64,000 nt of DNA from Acerihabitans sp047324305 (GCF_047324305.1 NZ_CP178740.1:2790001-2854000); one strand, 5' to 3'. Counted from the stretch's first letter, positions 27,228-36,485 are shown. Numbers and translations: made by a program. Notes: generated by a model not told the origin, from the sequence alone.

Positions 27228-28493
27228 ATGGCGTGGAATCAGCCCGGTAATAACGGACATGACCGCGACCCGTGGGGGAGCAGCAATAATAATAGCGGCA
27301 ACTCTGGCGGAAATAATAATAAAGGCGGACGTGAACAAGGACCTCCCGATTTGGACGATATCTTCCGTAAGCTCGGCAAGAAGCTGGGCGGGTTCGGCGG
27401 CAAGAAGTCACCGGATAGCACCGGCGGCGTCAGCGGTCCCGCGCGCGGCGGCCGTTATGTCGGTCTCGCTGTCCTGGCGGTGGTCATCATCTGGGCCGGC
27501 AGCGGTTTTTATACCATCAAGGAAGCGGAGCGCGGGGTTGTCACACGTTTTGGCAAATTCGATCGCCTGGTCCAGCCCGGCCTGAACTGGAAACCCACCT
27601 TTATTGATCAGGTGGTGGCCGTGAACGTCGAATCGGTACGGGAGCTGGCCGCCTCCGGCGTGATGCTGACCGCCGATGAAAACGTGGTGCGCGTGGAAAT
27701 GAACGTGCAGTACCGGGTTACCGATCCCGAGCGCTATCTGTTCAGCGTCACCAATGCCGATGACAGCCTGCGCCAGGCAACCGACAGCGCCCTGCGCGGC
27801 GTGATCGGCAAATACACCATGGATCGTATCCTCACCGAGGGTCGTACCGTGGTCAGAAGCGATACGCAGCGTGTGCTGGAAGAAACCATCCGTCCTTACG
27901 ACATGGGCATTACCCTGCTGGACGTCAACTTCCAGGCCGCCCGCCCGCCCGAGGAAGTCAAAGCCGCGTTTGACGATGCCATTGCCGCCCGCGAAAACGA
28001 GCAGCAGTATATTCGTGAAGCCGAAGCCTACGCCAATGAGGTGCAGCCACGCGCCAACGGCCAGGCCCAGCGCATCCTTGAGGAAGGCCGCGCCTATCGG
28101 ACCCGCACCGTGCTGGAGGCACAAGGCGAGGTGCAGCGTTTCGCCAAGCTGTTGCCTGAATACAAAGCCGCGCCGGAAATTACCCGCGAGCGTCTTTACA
28201 TCGACTCGATGGAGCGTTTATTGAGCCATACCCGTAAAATTCTGGTGAACGATAAAGGCGGCAACAATGTGATGGTGCTGCCGTTGGATCAACTGCTGCG
28301 CAATCCGCCGGCCCCCGACGCCAGCCGTAAGGATACCAGCGCCAGTACCCTGCTGCGCCTGCCGCCGCTGTCCGTCAACGCCGCTGGAGTGGCGGAGCCG
28401 GGCCAGAATGAAAACAGCGGTTCCGGTTCCGTCATGGACCAGCGCAGGGCCAACGCCCAGCGTGACACCACCACTCGCGTAGGGAGGGAATAA
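27228..28493 (+). CDS. hflK: FtsH modulator HflK
   Basis: HflK is an SPFH-family inner-membrane protein that, with HflC, forms a large cage around the FtsH protease and tunes membrane-protein turnover. The 421 residues show an Asn/Gly-rich cytoplasmic N-terminus, one transmembrane helix (about 77-97) and the band-7 domain (ERGVVTRFGKFDRLVQPGLN). The C-terminal tail is hydrophilic. It ends three bases before hflC. Confidence 0.97.
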   Translation: MAWNQPGNNGHDRDPWGSSNNNSGNSGGNNNKGGREQGPPDLDDIFRKLGKKLGGFGGKKSPDSTGGVSGPARGGRYVGLAVLAVVIIWAGSGFYTIKEAERGVVTRFGKFDRLVQPGLNWKPTFIDQVVAVNVESVRELAASGVMLTADENVVRVEMNVQYRVTDPERYLFSVTNADDSLRQATDSALRGVIGKYTMDRILTEGRTVVRSDTQRVLEETIRPYDMGITLLDVNFQAARPPEEVKAAFDDAIAARENEQQYIREAEAYANEVQPRANGQAQRILEEGRAYRTRTVLEAQGEVQRFAKLLPEYKAAPEITRERLYIDSMERLLSHTRKILVNDKGGNNVMVLPLDQLLRNPPAPDASRKDTSASTLLRLPPLSVNAAGVAEPGQNENSGSGSVMDQRRANAQRDTTTRVGRE

Positions 28494-28496
28494 CCG

Positions 28497-29513
28497 ATGC
28501 GTAAGCCTTTAATCCTTATTGTTGTCGTGGCGCTGGTGGTGTTGTACGCCTCGTTGTTCGTGGTGCAGGAAGGCCAGCGCGGCATCGTGCTGCGCTTTGG
28601 CAAGGTATTGCGCGATAGCGAAAACAAGCCGGAAATCTTCTCGCCCGGCCTGCATTTCAAGATTCCGTTTATCGAAACGGTAAAAACCCTTGACGCGCGT
28701 ATCCAGACCATGGAAAACCAGGCCGATCGTTTCGTCACCATGGAAAAGAAAGATCTGATTGTCGATTCCTATATCAAATGGCGTATCAGCGACTTCAGCC
28801 GGTATTACCTGGCGACGGGCGGGGGCGATGTGTCCCAGGCCGAGGTGCTGCTGAAACGTAAATTCAGCGACCGGTTGCGTTCCGAACTGGGCCGTCTGGA
28901 CGTGAAAGGGATCGTTACCGATTCGCGTAACCGTCTGATGACCGATGTGCGCGAGGCGCTTAACAGCGGGACCGCGGGCGATGGCGAGGTGGAAACCACC
29001 GCGGCGGATAACGCTATAGCGTCGGCGGCGGCGCGTGTGGAACGGGAAACCAAGGGCGCGCAGCCGGCGGTGAACTCGAACAGCATGGCGGCGCTGGGTA
29101 TCGAAGTGGTGGATGTGCGTATTAAGCAGATCAGCCTGCCGGCCGAAGTGTCGGACGCCATTTTCCAGCGGATGCGGGCGGAGCGTGAGGCGGTAGCCCG
29201 TCGCCATCGCTCGCAGGGACAGGAAGAGGCGGAAAAGCTGCGCGCCGCCGCGGACTATGAAGTGACCCGTACGCTGGCGGAGGCTGAGCGTACCGCGCTT
29301 ATCACCCGAGGCGAGGCCGATGCGGAAACCGCCCGGCTGTTTGCCGACGCGTTTAGCCAGGATCCGGCGTTCTTCGCTTTTATCCGCAGCCTGCGGGCTT
29401 ACGAGAACAGCTTTAGCAGCAATAACGACATCATGGTGCTGAGTCCGGATAGTGATTTCTTCCGATTTATGAAATCACCGGCCACGACCACCACGACGCC
29501 GTTGGGTCGTTGA
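28497..29513 (+). CDS. hflC: FtsH modulator HflC
   Basis: HflC is the SPFH partner of HflK in the FtsH-associated cage. The 338 residues comprise an N-terminal membrane anchor (LILIVVVALVVLYASLFVV), the band-7 domain (GQRGIVLRFGKV, SPGLHFKIP) and a long charged helical region. It follows hflK after three bases, indicating coupled translation. The stop is followed within 20 bp by a tandem palindromic repeat array. Confidence 0.97.
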   Translation: MRKPLILIVVVALVVLYASLFVVQEGQRGIVLRFGKVLRDSENKPEIFSPGLHFKIPFIETVKTLDARIQTMENQADRFVTMEKKDLIVDSYIKWRISDFSRYYLATGGGDVSQAEVLLKRKFSDRLRSELGRLDVKGIVTDSRNRLMTDVREALNSGTAGDGEVETTAADNAIASAAARVERETKGAQPAVNSNSMAALGIEVVDVRIKQISLPAEVSDAIFQRMRAEREAVARRHRSQGQEEAEKLRAAADYEVTRTLAEAERTALITRGEADAETARLFADAFSQDPAFFAFIRSLRAYENSFSSNNDIMVLSPDSDFFRFMKSPATTTTTPLGR

Positions 29514-29532
29514 GTTGCTAAACCCCAGGCAC

Positions 29533-29860
29533 GGTCTCCCTTTAACACGCCTGCCTGGCGATGGGTGTTGGCGGGCCTGCCCTGCCATGGGGTCTCGGTC
29601 GGGCGGGAAAGCCACGCCCGATTCGACCCCATCGGCATGGTCTCCCTTTAACACGCCTGCCTGGCGATGGGTGTTGGCGGGCCTACCCTGCCATGGGGTC
29701 TCGGTCGGGCGGGAAAACCACGCCCGATTCGACCCCATCGGCATGGTCTCCCTTTAACACGCCTGCCTGGCGATGGGTGTTGGCGCGGGCCTACCCCGCC
29801 ATGGGGTCTCCCTTTAACACGCCTGCTTGGCGATGGGTGTTGGCGCGCTCCTGCCAGGGT
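29533..29860. repeat. Tandem array of a 106-bp palindromic unit (array 1)
   Basis: Two full units (29533-29638, 29639-29744, each 106 bp) are followed by a 60-bp short unit (29745-29804) and a truncated one (from 29805). Each full unit has a first half starting GGTCTCCCTTTAACACGCCT and a second half that is an imperfect palindrome: ATGGGGTC pairs with GACCCCAT outside, TCGGGCG with CGCCCGA inside. The short units lack the palindromic half. A related array lies at 54134-54720. Open frames through the repeats shift from unit to unit because 106 is not a multiple of three, so they are not genes. Confidence 0.92.
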
Positions 29861-29885
29861 TAACACGGTATTGTTATCAAGTACG

Positions 29886-29911
29886 GGCCCGTTTGTACGG
29901 GCCTTTTTTTT
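29886..29911 (+). terminator. Intrinsic terminator after hflKC
   Basis: GGCCCGT (29886-29892) pairs with ACGGGCC (29897-29903) across a TTGT loop, followed by eight T residues. The yjeT ribosome-binding site begins two bases past the T-run. Confidence 0.9.
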
Positions 29912-29922
29912 ATGAGGTCGTC

Positions 29923-30123
29923 ATGAATCCTACTGTATGGATGGCGTTGGGGCTGGTATTGGTGCTGGAAGGCCTCGGTCCTCTGCTGTTTCCGGGCGCC
30001 TGGCGCAAAATGATCGGCGCCATGACCACGCTGCCGGATAAATTATTACGTCGCTTCGGCGGCGGTCTAGTGGTGGCCGGCGGTGTAATCTACTACATGT
30101 TGCGAAGCAGAATGGGAGGATGA
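29923..30123 (+). CDS. yjeT: YjeT small membrane protein (DUF2065)
   Basis: This 66-residue protein matches E. coli YjeT, an uncharacterised inner-membrane protein downstream of hflKC. Two hydrophobic segments are visible (VWMALGLVLVLEGLGPLLF and GGLVVAGGVIYYML), separated by a basic stretch. The ATG at 29923 has GAGG at a good distance and matches the family N-terminus MNPTVWMALGL; an in-frame start at 29827 lies in the repeats. Confidence 0.92.
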   Translation: MNPTVWMALGLVLVLEGLGPLLFPGAWRKMIGAMTTLPDKLLRRFGGGLVVAGGVIYYMLRSRMGG

Positions 30124-30223
30124 TCGCACAGATAAAAAACAGTCCGGCCTGAGGTTAAAAAGTACTGAAAGCCCGGGACTGAGATGTTAGAATCCTTTTT
30201 TAAGCAATCTGGTGAATTGAGAG

Positions 30224-31522
30224 ATGGGTAAGAACGTTGTCGTACTGGGCACCCAATGGGGTGACGAAGGTAAAGGCAAGGTCGTAGACCTGCTGACTGA
30301 ACGGGCAAAATATGTGGTTCGCTACCAAGGCGGACACAATGCCGGTCATACTTTAGTTATCAACGGTGAAAAAACCGTACTTCATTTGATCCCCTCTGGT
30401 ATTTTGCGTGAAAACGTAACCAGCATCATTGCCAACGGCGTCGTATTATCGCCGGAAGCCTTAATGAAAGAGATGGGCGAACTTGAAGCGCGCGGCGTAC
30501 CGGTACGTGAACGTTTGCTGATCTCCGAAGCCTGCCCGCTGATCCTTTCCTACCATGTTGCTCTTGATATGGCGCGTGAGAAAGCCCGTGGCGACAAAGC
30601 CATCGGCACCACGGGACGCGGCATCGGCCCCGCCTACGAAGATAAAGTTGCGCGCCGCGGCCTGCGCGTCGGCGATCTGTTCAACAAAACCACCTTCGCC
30701 GCCAAGCTTAAGGAAATTGTTGAATACCATAACTTCCAACTAGTGAATTATTATAAAGTGGAAGCGGTGGACTACCAGACCATCCTTGACGACGTTCTCG
30801 CGGTTGCCGATATCCTCACCGGCCTGGTGGTTGATGTGTCCGAGCTGCTGGACACCGCCCGTAAAAACGGCGAGCTGATCATGTTTGAAGGCGCCCAGGG
30901 CACCTTGCTGGATATCGATCACGGTACCTATCCGTATGTCACCTCATCCAATACCACCGCGGGCGGCGTTGCCACCGGCTCGGGTATCGGCCCGCGTTAT
31001 GTAGACTACGTGCTGGGCATTGTTAAAGCCTATTCCACGCGTGTCGGCGCAGGCCCCTTTCCCACCGAGCTGTTCGATGACGTCGGCGAATACCTTTGCA
31101 CCAAAGGCAACGAATTCGGCGCGACCACCGGCCGCCGCCGCCGTACCGGCTGGCTGGACGCGGTTGCGGTGCGCCGCGCGGTGCTGATTAACTCTCTTTC
31201 CGGTTTCTGCATGACCAAGCTTGATGTGCTTGACGGCCTGAAGGAAGTGAAAATCTGCATTGCCTACCGCATGCCGGATGGCCGCGAACTTAAGACCACC
31301 CCGCTGGCGGCCGAAGGATGGGAAGGTATCGAACCTATCTATGAAAGCCTGCCGGGATGGAGCGAATCCACCTTCGGCGTAAAAGAGTTTGATAAGCTGC
31401 CGGAAGCGGCCAGGCGTTATATTCGCCGTGTCGAGGAAGTCACCGGCGTACCGGTTGATATTATCTCTACCGGTCCGGATCGCACGGAAACCATGATTTT
31501 ACGTGATCCTTTTGACGCGTGA
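30224..31522 (+). CDS. purA: Adenylosuccinate synthetase
   Basis: PurA joins IMP and aspartate using GTP, the first committed step to AMP. The 432 residues (standard length) have the N-terminal GTP loop QWGDEGKGK (Asp14 catalytic), GGHNAGHT with His42, the IMP site TTGRGIGPAYEDK and TRVGAGPFPTE. It is co-directional with, but separated by about 100 bp from, yjeT and is followed by its own terminator. Confidence 0.99.
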   Translation: MGKNVVVLGTQWGDEGKGKVVDLLTERAKYVVRYQGGHNAGHTLVINGEKTVLHLIPSGILRENVTSIIANGVVLSPEALMKEMGELEARGVPVRERLLISEACPLILSYHVALDMAREKARGDKAIGTTGRGIGPAYEDKVARRGLRVGDLFNKTTFAAKLKEIVEYHNFQLVNYYKVEAVDYQTILDDVLAVADILTGLVVDVSELLDTARKNGELIMFEGAQGTLLDIDHGTYPYVTSSNTTAGGVATGSGIGPRYVDYVLGIVKAYSTRVGAGPFPTELFDDVGEYLCTKGNEFGATTGRRRRTGWLDAVAVRRAVLINSLSGFCMTKLDVLDGLKEVKICIAYRMPDGRELKTTPLAAEGWEGIEPIYESLPGWSESTFGVKEFDKLPEAARRYIRRVEEVTGVPVDIISTGPDRTETMILRDPFDA

Positions 31523-31557
31523 TCGCGGTTAAATCGTAAAAGCCAAAAAATGTAACA

Positions 31558-31578
31558 AACCGGGCATTGCCCGGTTTT
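31558..31578 (+). terminator. Intrinsic terminator of purA
   Basis: AACCGGGC (31558-31565) and GCCCGGTT (31569-31576) form an 8-bp stem with an ATT loop and a short T-tail. Confidence 0.85.
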
Positions 31579-31729
31579 ATATTTATTATTAATAAGTTAG
31601 CCCGTCGGTAGCCCCTGTCTCCTCCCCAGCAGTTGACAAGTCTTATAGCCTGATTGGTTCCTAAAGGTTACTCTTATTACCATCGTTTTCTTGTTATCTG
31701 TCCTCTTGTCGCCATGCCCGCTGTTAGGG

Positions 31730-31891
31730 ATAGCAGAAGTGCGGTTAGCAGGACGTAAACCCCGATCAATAATATTGATCTGTTGTAGTGCGGATATAGC
31801 GTGGATGTTGTGCGGAACGTGGTCGAATCGTCCCAGCCAGCTGTTTAAAACAGGAAATCCGCCGCTCTACACATTATTGCTTGTTGAATGA
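31730..31891 (+). pseudogene. nsrR: Decayed remnant of nsrR, 3' end only
   Basis: The frame ending at a TGA at 31889-31891 closes with NPPLYTLLLVE, against NQPLYKLLLVE at the C-terminus of E. coli NsrR. Upstream, VRLAGRKPRSI and LICCSAD resemble its GIRLGKPASAI and LVNCSSE. The segment between them is shortened, and of the three Fe-S cysteines (91, 96, 102) the second is Ala and the spacing to the third has changed. No N-terminal helix-turn-helix can be found in 31579-31729. The position between purA and rnr, 40 bp before rnr, is exactly that of nsrR, the nitric-oxide-sensing repressor, in E. coli. Confidence 0.8.
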
Positions 31892-31931
31892 TATCGGCAC
31901 AGCAACCTGTTTTGGACAATGGAGGTAGCGC

Positions 31932-34439
31932 ATGTCACAAGATCCCTTTCTCGAACGAGAGGCAGAAAAATACGAATTTCCCATCCCCAGCCGGGAGTTT
32001 ATCCTGGCGCACCTGGCCAAACGGGAAACGCCCGTCAGTCGCGAAGAGTTGGCGCAGGATTTGGGCATTACCGGCGAAGACCAGGTTGAAGGCCTGCGCC
32101 GCCGCCTGCGCGCCATGGAGCGCGACGGCCAGCTGATTTTTACCCGCCGGCAGTGCTATGCGCTGCCTGAACGCCTGGATTTGCTGCGTGGCACGGTTAT
32201 CGGCCATCGCGATGGTTTTGGTTTTTTACGAGTGGAAGGCAGCAAAGACGATTTTTACCTGTCCGCGGAACAGATGAAAATGGCCATTCATGGCGACGTG
32301 GTAATGGCGCAGCCCCTGGTGTCCGATCGTAAAGGCCGGCGCGAAGCGCGCATTGTGCGCGTGCTGGTGCCCAAGACCAGCCAGATTGTCGGCCGCTATT
32401 TTACCGACGCCGGCAGCGCCTTTGTGGTGCCCGACGACAGCCGGTTGAGTTTTGATATCCTGATCCCGCCGGAAAGCACCGGCGGCGCTCGCATGGGTTT
32501 TGTGGTGGTGGTCGAACTGACCCAGCGCCCAACGCGGCGCACCAAGGCGGTCGGCAAGGTGGTGGAGGTGCTGGGCGACAATATGGGTACCAGCATGGCG
32601 GTGGATATCGCCTTGCGTACCCATGATATTCCCTATGTCTGGCCGCCGGAAGTGGAAAGCCAGGTCGCGGAGCTGAAGGAAGAGGTGCCCGAGGCGGCAA
32701 AACGCGGGCGGGTGGATCTCCGGAGCCTGCCGCTGATGACCATCGACGGCGAGGATGCCCGCGATTTCGATGACGCCGTGTTCGCCGAAAAGAAACGCGG
32801 CGGCGGATGGCGTCTGTGGGTGGCCATCGCCGACGTCAGTTATTACGTCCGTCCCAATACGCCGCTGGACAATGAGGCGCGCGGTCGCGGCACGTCGGTG
32901 TATTTTCCGTCGCAGGTCATCCCGATGCTGCCGGAAAAACTCTCCAACGGCCTGTGTTCCCTGAATCCGCAGGTGGACCGTTTATGCATGGTCTGCGAAA
33001 TGACCATCTCCGCGCAGGGACGGCTCTCCTCCTATAAATTTTACGAGGCGGTGATGAATTCCCATGCGCGGCTGACCTATACCAAGGTATGGCAGATCCT
33101 GCAGGGCGATCGGGAACTGCGCGAGCACTACCATCCGCTGGTCAAGCCGATCCAAACGCTGCATGAAATGTACCAGACGCTGGAACAGGCCAGGGTACAG
33201 CGCGGCGGCATCTCGTTTGAAACCGACGAAGCCAAGTTTATCTTTAACGCCGAGCGCCGCATCGATCGCATCGAACCGGTGAAGCGCAACGACGCGCACA
33301 AACTGATTGAAGAATGCATGATCCTGGCCAATATCGCCGCCGCGCGTTTTGTCGAGAAAAACGACGAGCCGGCGCTGTACCGGGTGCATGACCGTCCCAG
33401 CAACGATCATATCACCGCGCTGCGCACCGTATTGGCCGAACTGGGCCTGACGCTGGGCGGCGGGATTAAACCGGAGCCGAAAGACTACGCCGAGATGATG
33501 AATATCGTCTCCACGCGTCCGGATCACGAGATGCTGCAAACCATGCTGCTGCGCTCGATGAAACAGGCGATTTACGACCCGGAAAACCGTGGTCACTTCG
33601 GTCTGGCGCTGCAGGCTTACGCGCACTTTACCTCGCCCATCCGCCGTTATCCGGATCTGTCTTTGCACCGCAGTATTAAATATCTGCTGGCGAAGCAGGA
33701 AGGCGAGGCCAAAGGCCGGTCCACCCCTACCGGCGGCTGGCATGCCGAAATGGCGGAAATGCTGCAGTTGGGCCAGCAAAGCTCCATGAACGAGCGGCGG
33801 GCCGACGAAGCGACCCGCGATGTGGCCGATTGGCTGAAATGTGACTTTATGCAGGATCACGTCGGCCAGACCTTCAGCGGCATTATCGCAAGCGTCACCG
33901 GCTTTGGCTTTTTTGTGCGTCTGAATGATTTGTTTATCGACGGCCTGGTGCACGTTTCAACCCTGGATAACGATTATTACCGCTATGACAATATCGGCCA
34001 GCGCTTGATTGGCGAGTCGGGCGGACGGGTCTATCGCCTCGGCGACGTGGTGGAAATCAAGGTTGAGGCGGTCCATATGGATGAGCGTAAAATCGATTTC
34101 TCCCTGATCTCCAGCAAGCGGCAGCCCAGAGGCGCGGGTAAAACCGAACGTGTGCGCACACAGCAGGCCGCACGCGGCGCCACTGGCGGCACCGGTAGCG
34201 ACGGCAAGCCGCCGCGCCGCCGCCGCTCCGGCCCAAAGGCGGGTAACTTCGAACCGGACAGCGCCTTTCGGCCGAACGATGGCAAAGGGAGCAAACCTAA
34301 AAGCGCGCCGTCCAGGGCGGCCAGCGCAGGCGCGTCGGACGCCGCCACCGGTGATAACCCGCCTAAAAAGCCGTCGGCCAGCAAACCACGTCGCAGCAGG
34401 AAAAAAAGCGGCGCGGAAAGCAAGCCGGACCAGCAATAA
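31932..34439 (+). CDS. rnr: Ribonuclease R
   Basis: RNase R is a processive 3'-5' exoribonuclease that degrades structured RNA and works in trans-translation and rRNA quality control. The 835 residues carry an N-terminal helix-turn-helix, two cold-shock domains, the RNB catalytic domain with DGEDARDFDDAVFA, an S1 domain (about 640-730) and a basic Lys/Arg/Ser-rich tail of about 100 residues. GGAGGTAGCGC precedes the ATG. rlmB follows, as in E. coli. Confidence 0.97.
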   Translation: MSQDPFLEREAEKYEFPIPSREFILAHLAKRETPVSREELAQDLGITGEDQVEGLRRRLRAMERDGQLIFTRRQCYALPERLDLLRGTVIGHRDGFGFLRVEGSKDDFYLSAEQMKMAIHGDVVMAQPLVSDRKGRREARIVRVLVPKTSQIVGRYFTDAGSAFVVPDDSRLSFDILIPPESTGGARMGFVVVVELTQRPTRRTKAVGKVVEVLGDNMGTSMAVDIALRTHDIPYVWPPEVESQVAELKEEVPEAAKRGRVDLRSLPLMTIDGEDARDFDDAVFAEKKRGGGWRLWVAIADVSYYVRPNTPLDNEARGRGTSVYFPSQVIPMLPEKLSNGLCSLNPQVDRLCMVCEMTISAQGRLSSYKFYEAVMNSHARLTYTKVWQILQGDRELREHYHPLVKPIQTLHEMYQTLEQARVQRGGISFETDEAKFIFNAERRIDRIEPVKRNDAHKLIEECMILANIAAARFVEKNDEPALYRVHDRPSNDHITALRTVLAELGLTLGGGIKPEPKDYAEMMNIVSTRPDHEMLQTMLLRSMKQAIYDPENRGHFGLALQAYAHFTSPIRRYPDLSLHRSIKYLLAKQEGEAKGRSTPTGGWHAEMAEMLQLGQQSSMNERRADEATRDVADWLKCDFMQDHVGQTFSGIIASVTGFGFFVRLNDLFIDGLVHVSTLDNDYYRYDNIGQRLIGESGGRVYRLGDVVEIKVEAVHMDERKIDFSLISSKRQPRGAGKTERVRTQQAARGATGGTGSDGKPPRRRRSGPKAGNFEPDSAFRPNDGKGSKPKSAPSRAASAGASDAATGDNPPKKPSASKPRRSRKKSGAESKPDQQ

Positions 34440-34521
34440 GTCCGGGCGCCAGCGTGCCGGCGACCGCCGGCAGACCTTAATCCATGGGCCGTTACGGCCC
34501 ATTCGGTGATAAAAGAGCAAC

Positions 34522-35259
34522 ATGAGCGAAATCATTTACGGTATTCATGCCGTTAAAGCTTTACTGGAACGCGATCCGCAGCGTTTTCTCGATGTGTATA
34601 TCATGAAGGGCCGCGACGATCGCCGCCTGCATGAGCTGGTGGTGGCGCTGGAAGCCAACGGTATCGTCATCCAGGTGGCCAATCGCCAATGGCTGGATGA
34701 GGCCGCGGAAGGGGCGGTGCACCAGGGCATAGTGGCAAGGGTGCAGGAAGGGCGCCAACTGCAGGAAAATGATCTGGAGGGGCTGCTGGCACAGCATGCC
34801 GCGCCTTTCCTGCTGGTGCTGGACGGGATTACCGACCCGCATAACCTCGGCGCCTGCCTGCGCAGCGCCGATGCCGCCGGCGTACATGCGGTTATCGTGC
34901 CGCGCGATCGTTCGGCGCAGCTCAACGCCACCGCCAAGAAAGTGGCCAGCGGCGCGGCGGAAACCGTACCGCTGATTCGCGTCACCAACCTGGCGCGCAC
35001 CCTGCGCATGTTGAAGGAACACAACGTCTGGATCGTCGGCACCGCGGGCGAGGCGGATCATCATCTGTATCAAAGCAAGCTGACCGGCCCGCTGGCGCTG
35101 GTCATGGGCGCGGAAGGCGAGGGCATGCGCCGCCTGACCCGCGAGCACTGCGATGAGCTGATCGGTATCCCGATGGCGGGCTCGGTCTCGTCGCTTAATG
35201 TTTCCGTGGCGGCGGGCGTTTGCCTGTTTGAGGCCGTGCGCCAGCGCCAGCTTCCCTGA
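34522..35259 (+). CDS. rlmB: 23S rRNA (guanosine(2251)-2'-O)-methyltransferase RlmB
   Basis: RlmB methylates the 2'-OH of G2251 in the peptidyl-transferase P-loop of 23S rRNA. The 245 residues have an N-terminal L30e-like domain and a SPOUT domain with GITDPHNLGACLRSADAAG, LVMGAEGEGM and the knot end IPMAGSVSSLNVSVAAGVCL. It lies 82 bp after rnr in the same orientation and converges on bsmA. Confidence 0.97.
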   Translation: MSEIIYGIHAVKALLERDPQRFLDVYIMKGRDDRRLHELVVALEANGIVIQVANRQWLDEAAEGAVHQGIVARVQEGRQLQENDLEGLLAQHAAPFLLVLDGITDPHNLGACLRSADAAGVHAVIVPRDRSAQLNATAKKVASGAAETVPLIRVTNLARTLRMLKEHNVWIVGTAGEADHHLYQSKLTGPLALVMGAEGEGMRRLTREHCDELIGIPMAGSVSSLNVSVAAGVCLFEAVRQRQLP

Positions 35260-35329
35260 ATGGGCCTGCCGCCGCCGGCGCCGGACAACGTGGCTGGCGG
35301 CGAGCGTCCGGCGCCATGACCCTTCCCGC

Positions 35330-35635
35330 TTAACGATATAAAATGGCCTCGCCGCGCCAGATGCCGGCGATAACGTCTTCCGACAGCATAATGATCTGAT
35401 AATAGCGGGCCTGGCGGGCATTGGCCTGCGCGCGCAGCGCAGCTTCGGCATCCATCGGGCTGCCGCGTTCCTCGACGGCGATCCGGCCTATTTTGGTCAA
35501 GGTGCCGGCCTGATTGCGGCTGATTTCCTGCGCCTGGGCAGTGGGCGCAGGCGGCGGGACCGGCTTGCCTTCAAGCACGCTGCAGCCCGCCGTCAGCATG
35601 CTCAGGAGCAGGATTATAGGGTAAAGTGGTTTCAT
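35330..35635 (-). CDS. bsmA: BsmA-like DUF1471 lipoprotein
   Basis: This 101-residue lipoprotein corresponds to E. coli BsmA (YjfO), linked to biofilm stress and peroxide resistance. The signal MKPLYPIILLLSMLTAGC has a lipobox TAGC with Cys18. The DUF1471 core (IGRIAVEERGSPMDAEAAL ... AILYR) is present. The ATG at 35635 is chosen because it opens the signal peptide; a much longer frame upstream lacks any family match. It is divergent from yjfP. Confidence 0.88.
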   Translation of the reverse strand: MKPLYPIILLLSMLTAGCSVLEGKPVPPPAPTAQAQEISRNQAGTLTKIGRIAVEERGSPMDAEAALRAQANARQARYYQIIMLSEDVIAGIWRGEAILYR

Positions 35636-35707
35636 CAATGTCGGCCATAAAAAAACAACGCAGTGAGATAGAGATAGTATAAAAGAATAATGCGAAGGGG
35701 GGGCAAT

Positions 35708-36454
35708 ATGGTTGAAATGCATCAGGAGTCCGTCGGCGGTATCGACGTCATCCATGCGGTGCCGGCGGGGGGATACCCGCTGCCGCTGCCGACAATTTTC
35801 TTTTACCACGGCTATACCTCGTCAAAAGAGGTATACAGCTATTTTGGTTATGCCCTGGCAAAGGCCGGATTTCGCGTTATCCTCCCGGATGCCGCCATGC
35901 ACGGCGCGCGGTTTGACGGCGACGAGCAGCGGCGCCTGGCCCATTTTTGGGCAATTCTACGCGCTAATATCGACGAGATGCCCGCCATGAAAACACATTA
36001 CCAGCAGCGGGGGCTTATCGATGACGGGCGCATCGGCGTATGCGGCGCGTCCATGGGCGGCATGACCGCGCTGGGCGCTATGGCGCGCTATGAATGGCTG
36101 CGCGTGGCGGCGGACTTTATGGGCTCGGGAGATTATCTGCGGCTGGCGAAAACCCTGTTCCCGCCCGTGGCGCTAACGTCAAGCGCCGGGCAAAAAGAGT
36201 TTGAGCGCCAGATGGCCCCCCTGGCCGGCTACGAAGTCTTCCATCAGCTCGAGAAGCTGGCAAACCGGCCGCTGTTGATTTGGCATGGCGAAGCCGACCC
36301 ACTGGTCCCGGCCACGGAAAGCCGCCGCCTGTACCAGGCGCTGGAGGCGCGTGGGCCTCATCAGGCGACATACCTCACCGAACCCGGCATCGGCCATAAA
36401 ATTACGGTAACCGCGCTGTCCGCCGCCGTGACGTTTTTCGGGCGGCACCTTTGA
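35708..36454 (+). CDS. yjfP: YjfP-type esterase (alpha/beta hydrolase)
   Basis: This 248-residue alpha/beta hydrolase is the orthologue of E. coli YjfP, a carboxylesterase of unknown natural substrate. The nucleophile elbow GASMGG, the oxyanion region FYHGYTSSKEVYSYF, an acid in WHGEADPLVP and a C-terminal GIGHKIT histidine form a plausible catalytic triad. The ATG at 35708 has a G-rich ribosome site (GAAGGGGGGG) just upstream; an upstream in-frame ATG at 35690 would leave that site inside the gene. Confidence 0.92.
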   Translation: MVEMHQESVGGIDVIHAVPAGGYPLPLPTIFFYHGYTSSKEVYSYFGYALAKAGFRVILPDAAMHGARFDGDEQRRLAHFWAILRANIDEMPAMKTHYQQRGLIDDGRIGVCGASMGGMTALGAMARYEWLRVAADFMGSGDYLRLAKTLFPPVALTSSAGQKEFERQMAPLAGYEVFHQLEKLANRPLLIWHGEADPLVPATESRRLYQALEARGPHQATYLTEPGIGHKITVTALSAAVTFFGRHL

Positions 36455-36485
36455 CCCGGCATCCAGCGTCGACGGCCAATAAAAA

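Noticed and set aside
29399..29915. Short frames in the hflC-yjeT repeats (GRPANTHRQAGVLKG-type peptides)
   Set aside because: They are translations of a 106-bp tandem repeat; the frame shifts each unit and no ribosome site is present.
31691..31891. A 66-residue gene upstream of rnr
   Set aside because: Its second half aligns with the C-terminus of NsrR, so it is better read as a pseudogene remnant.
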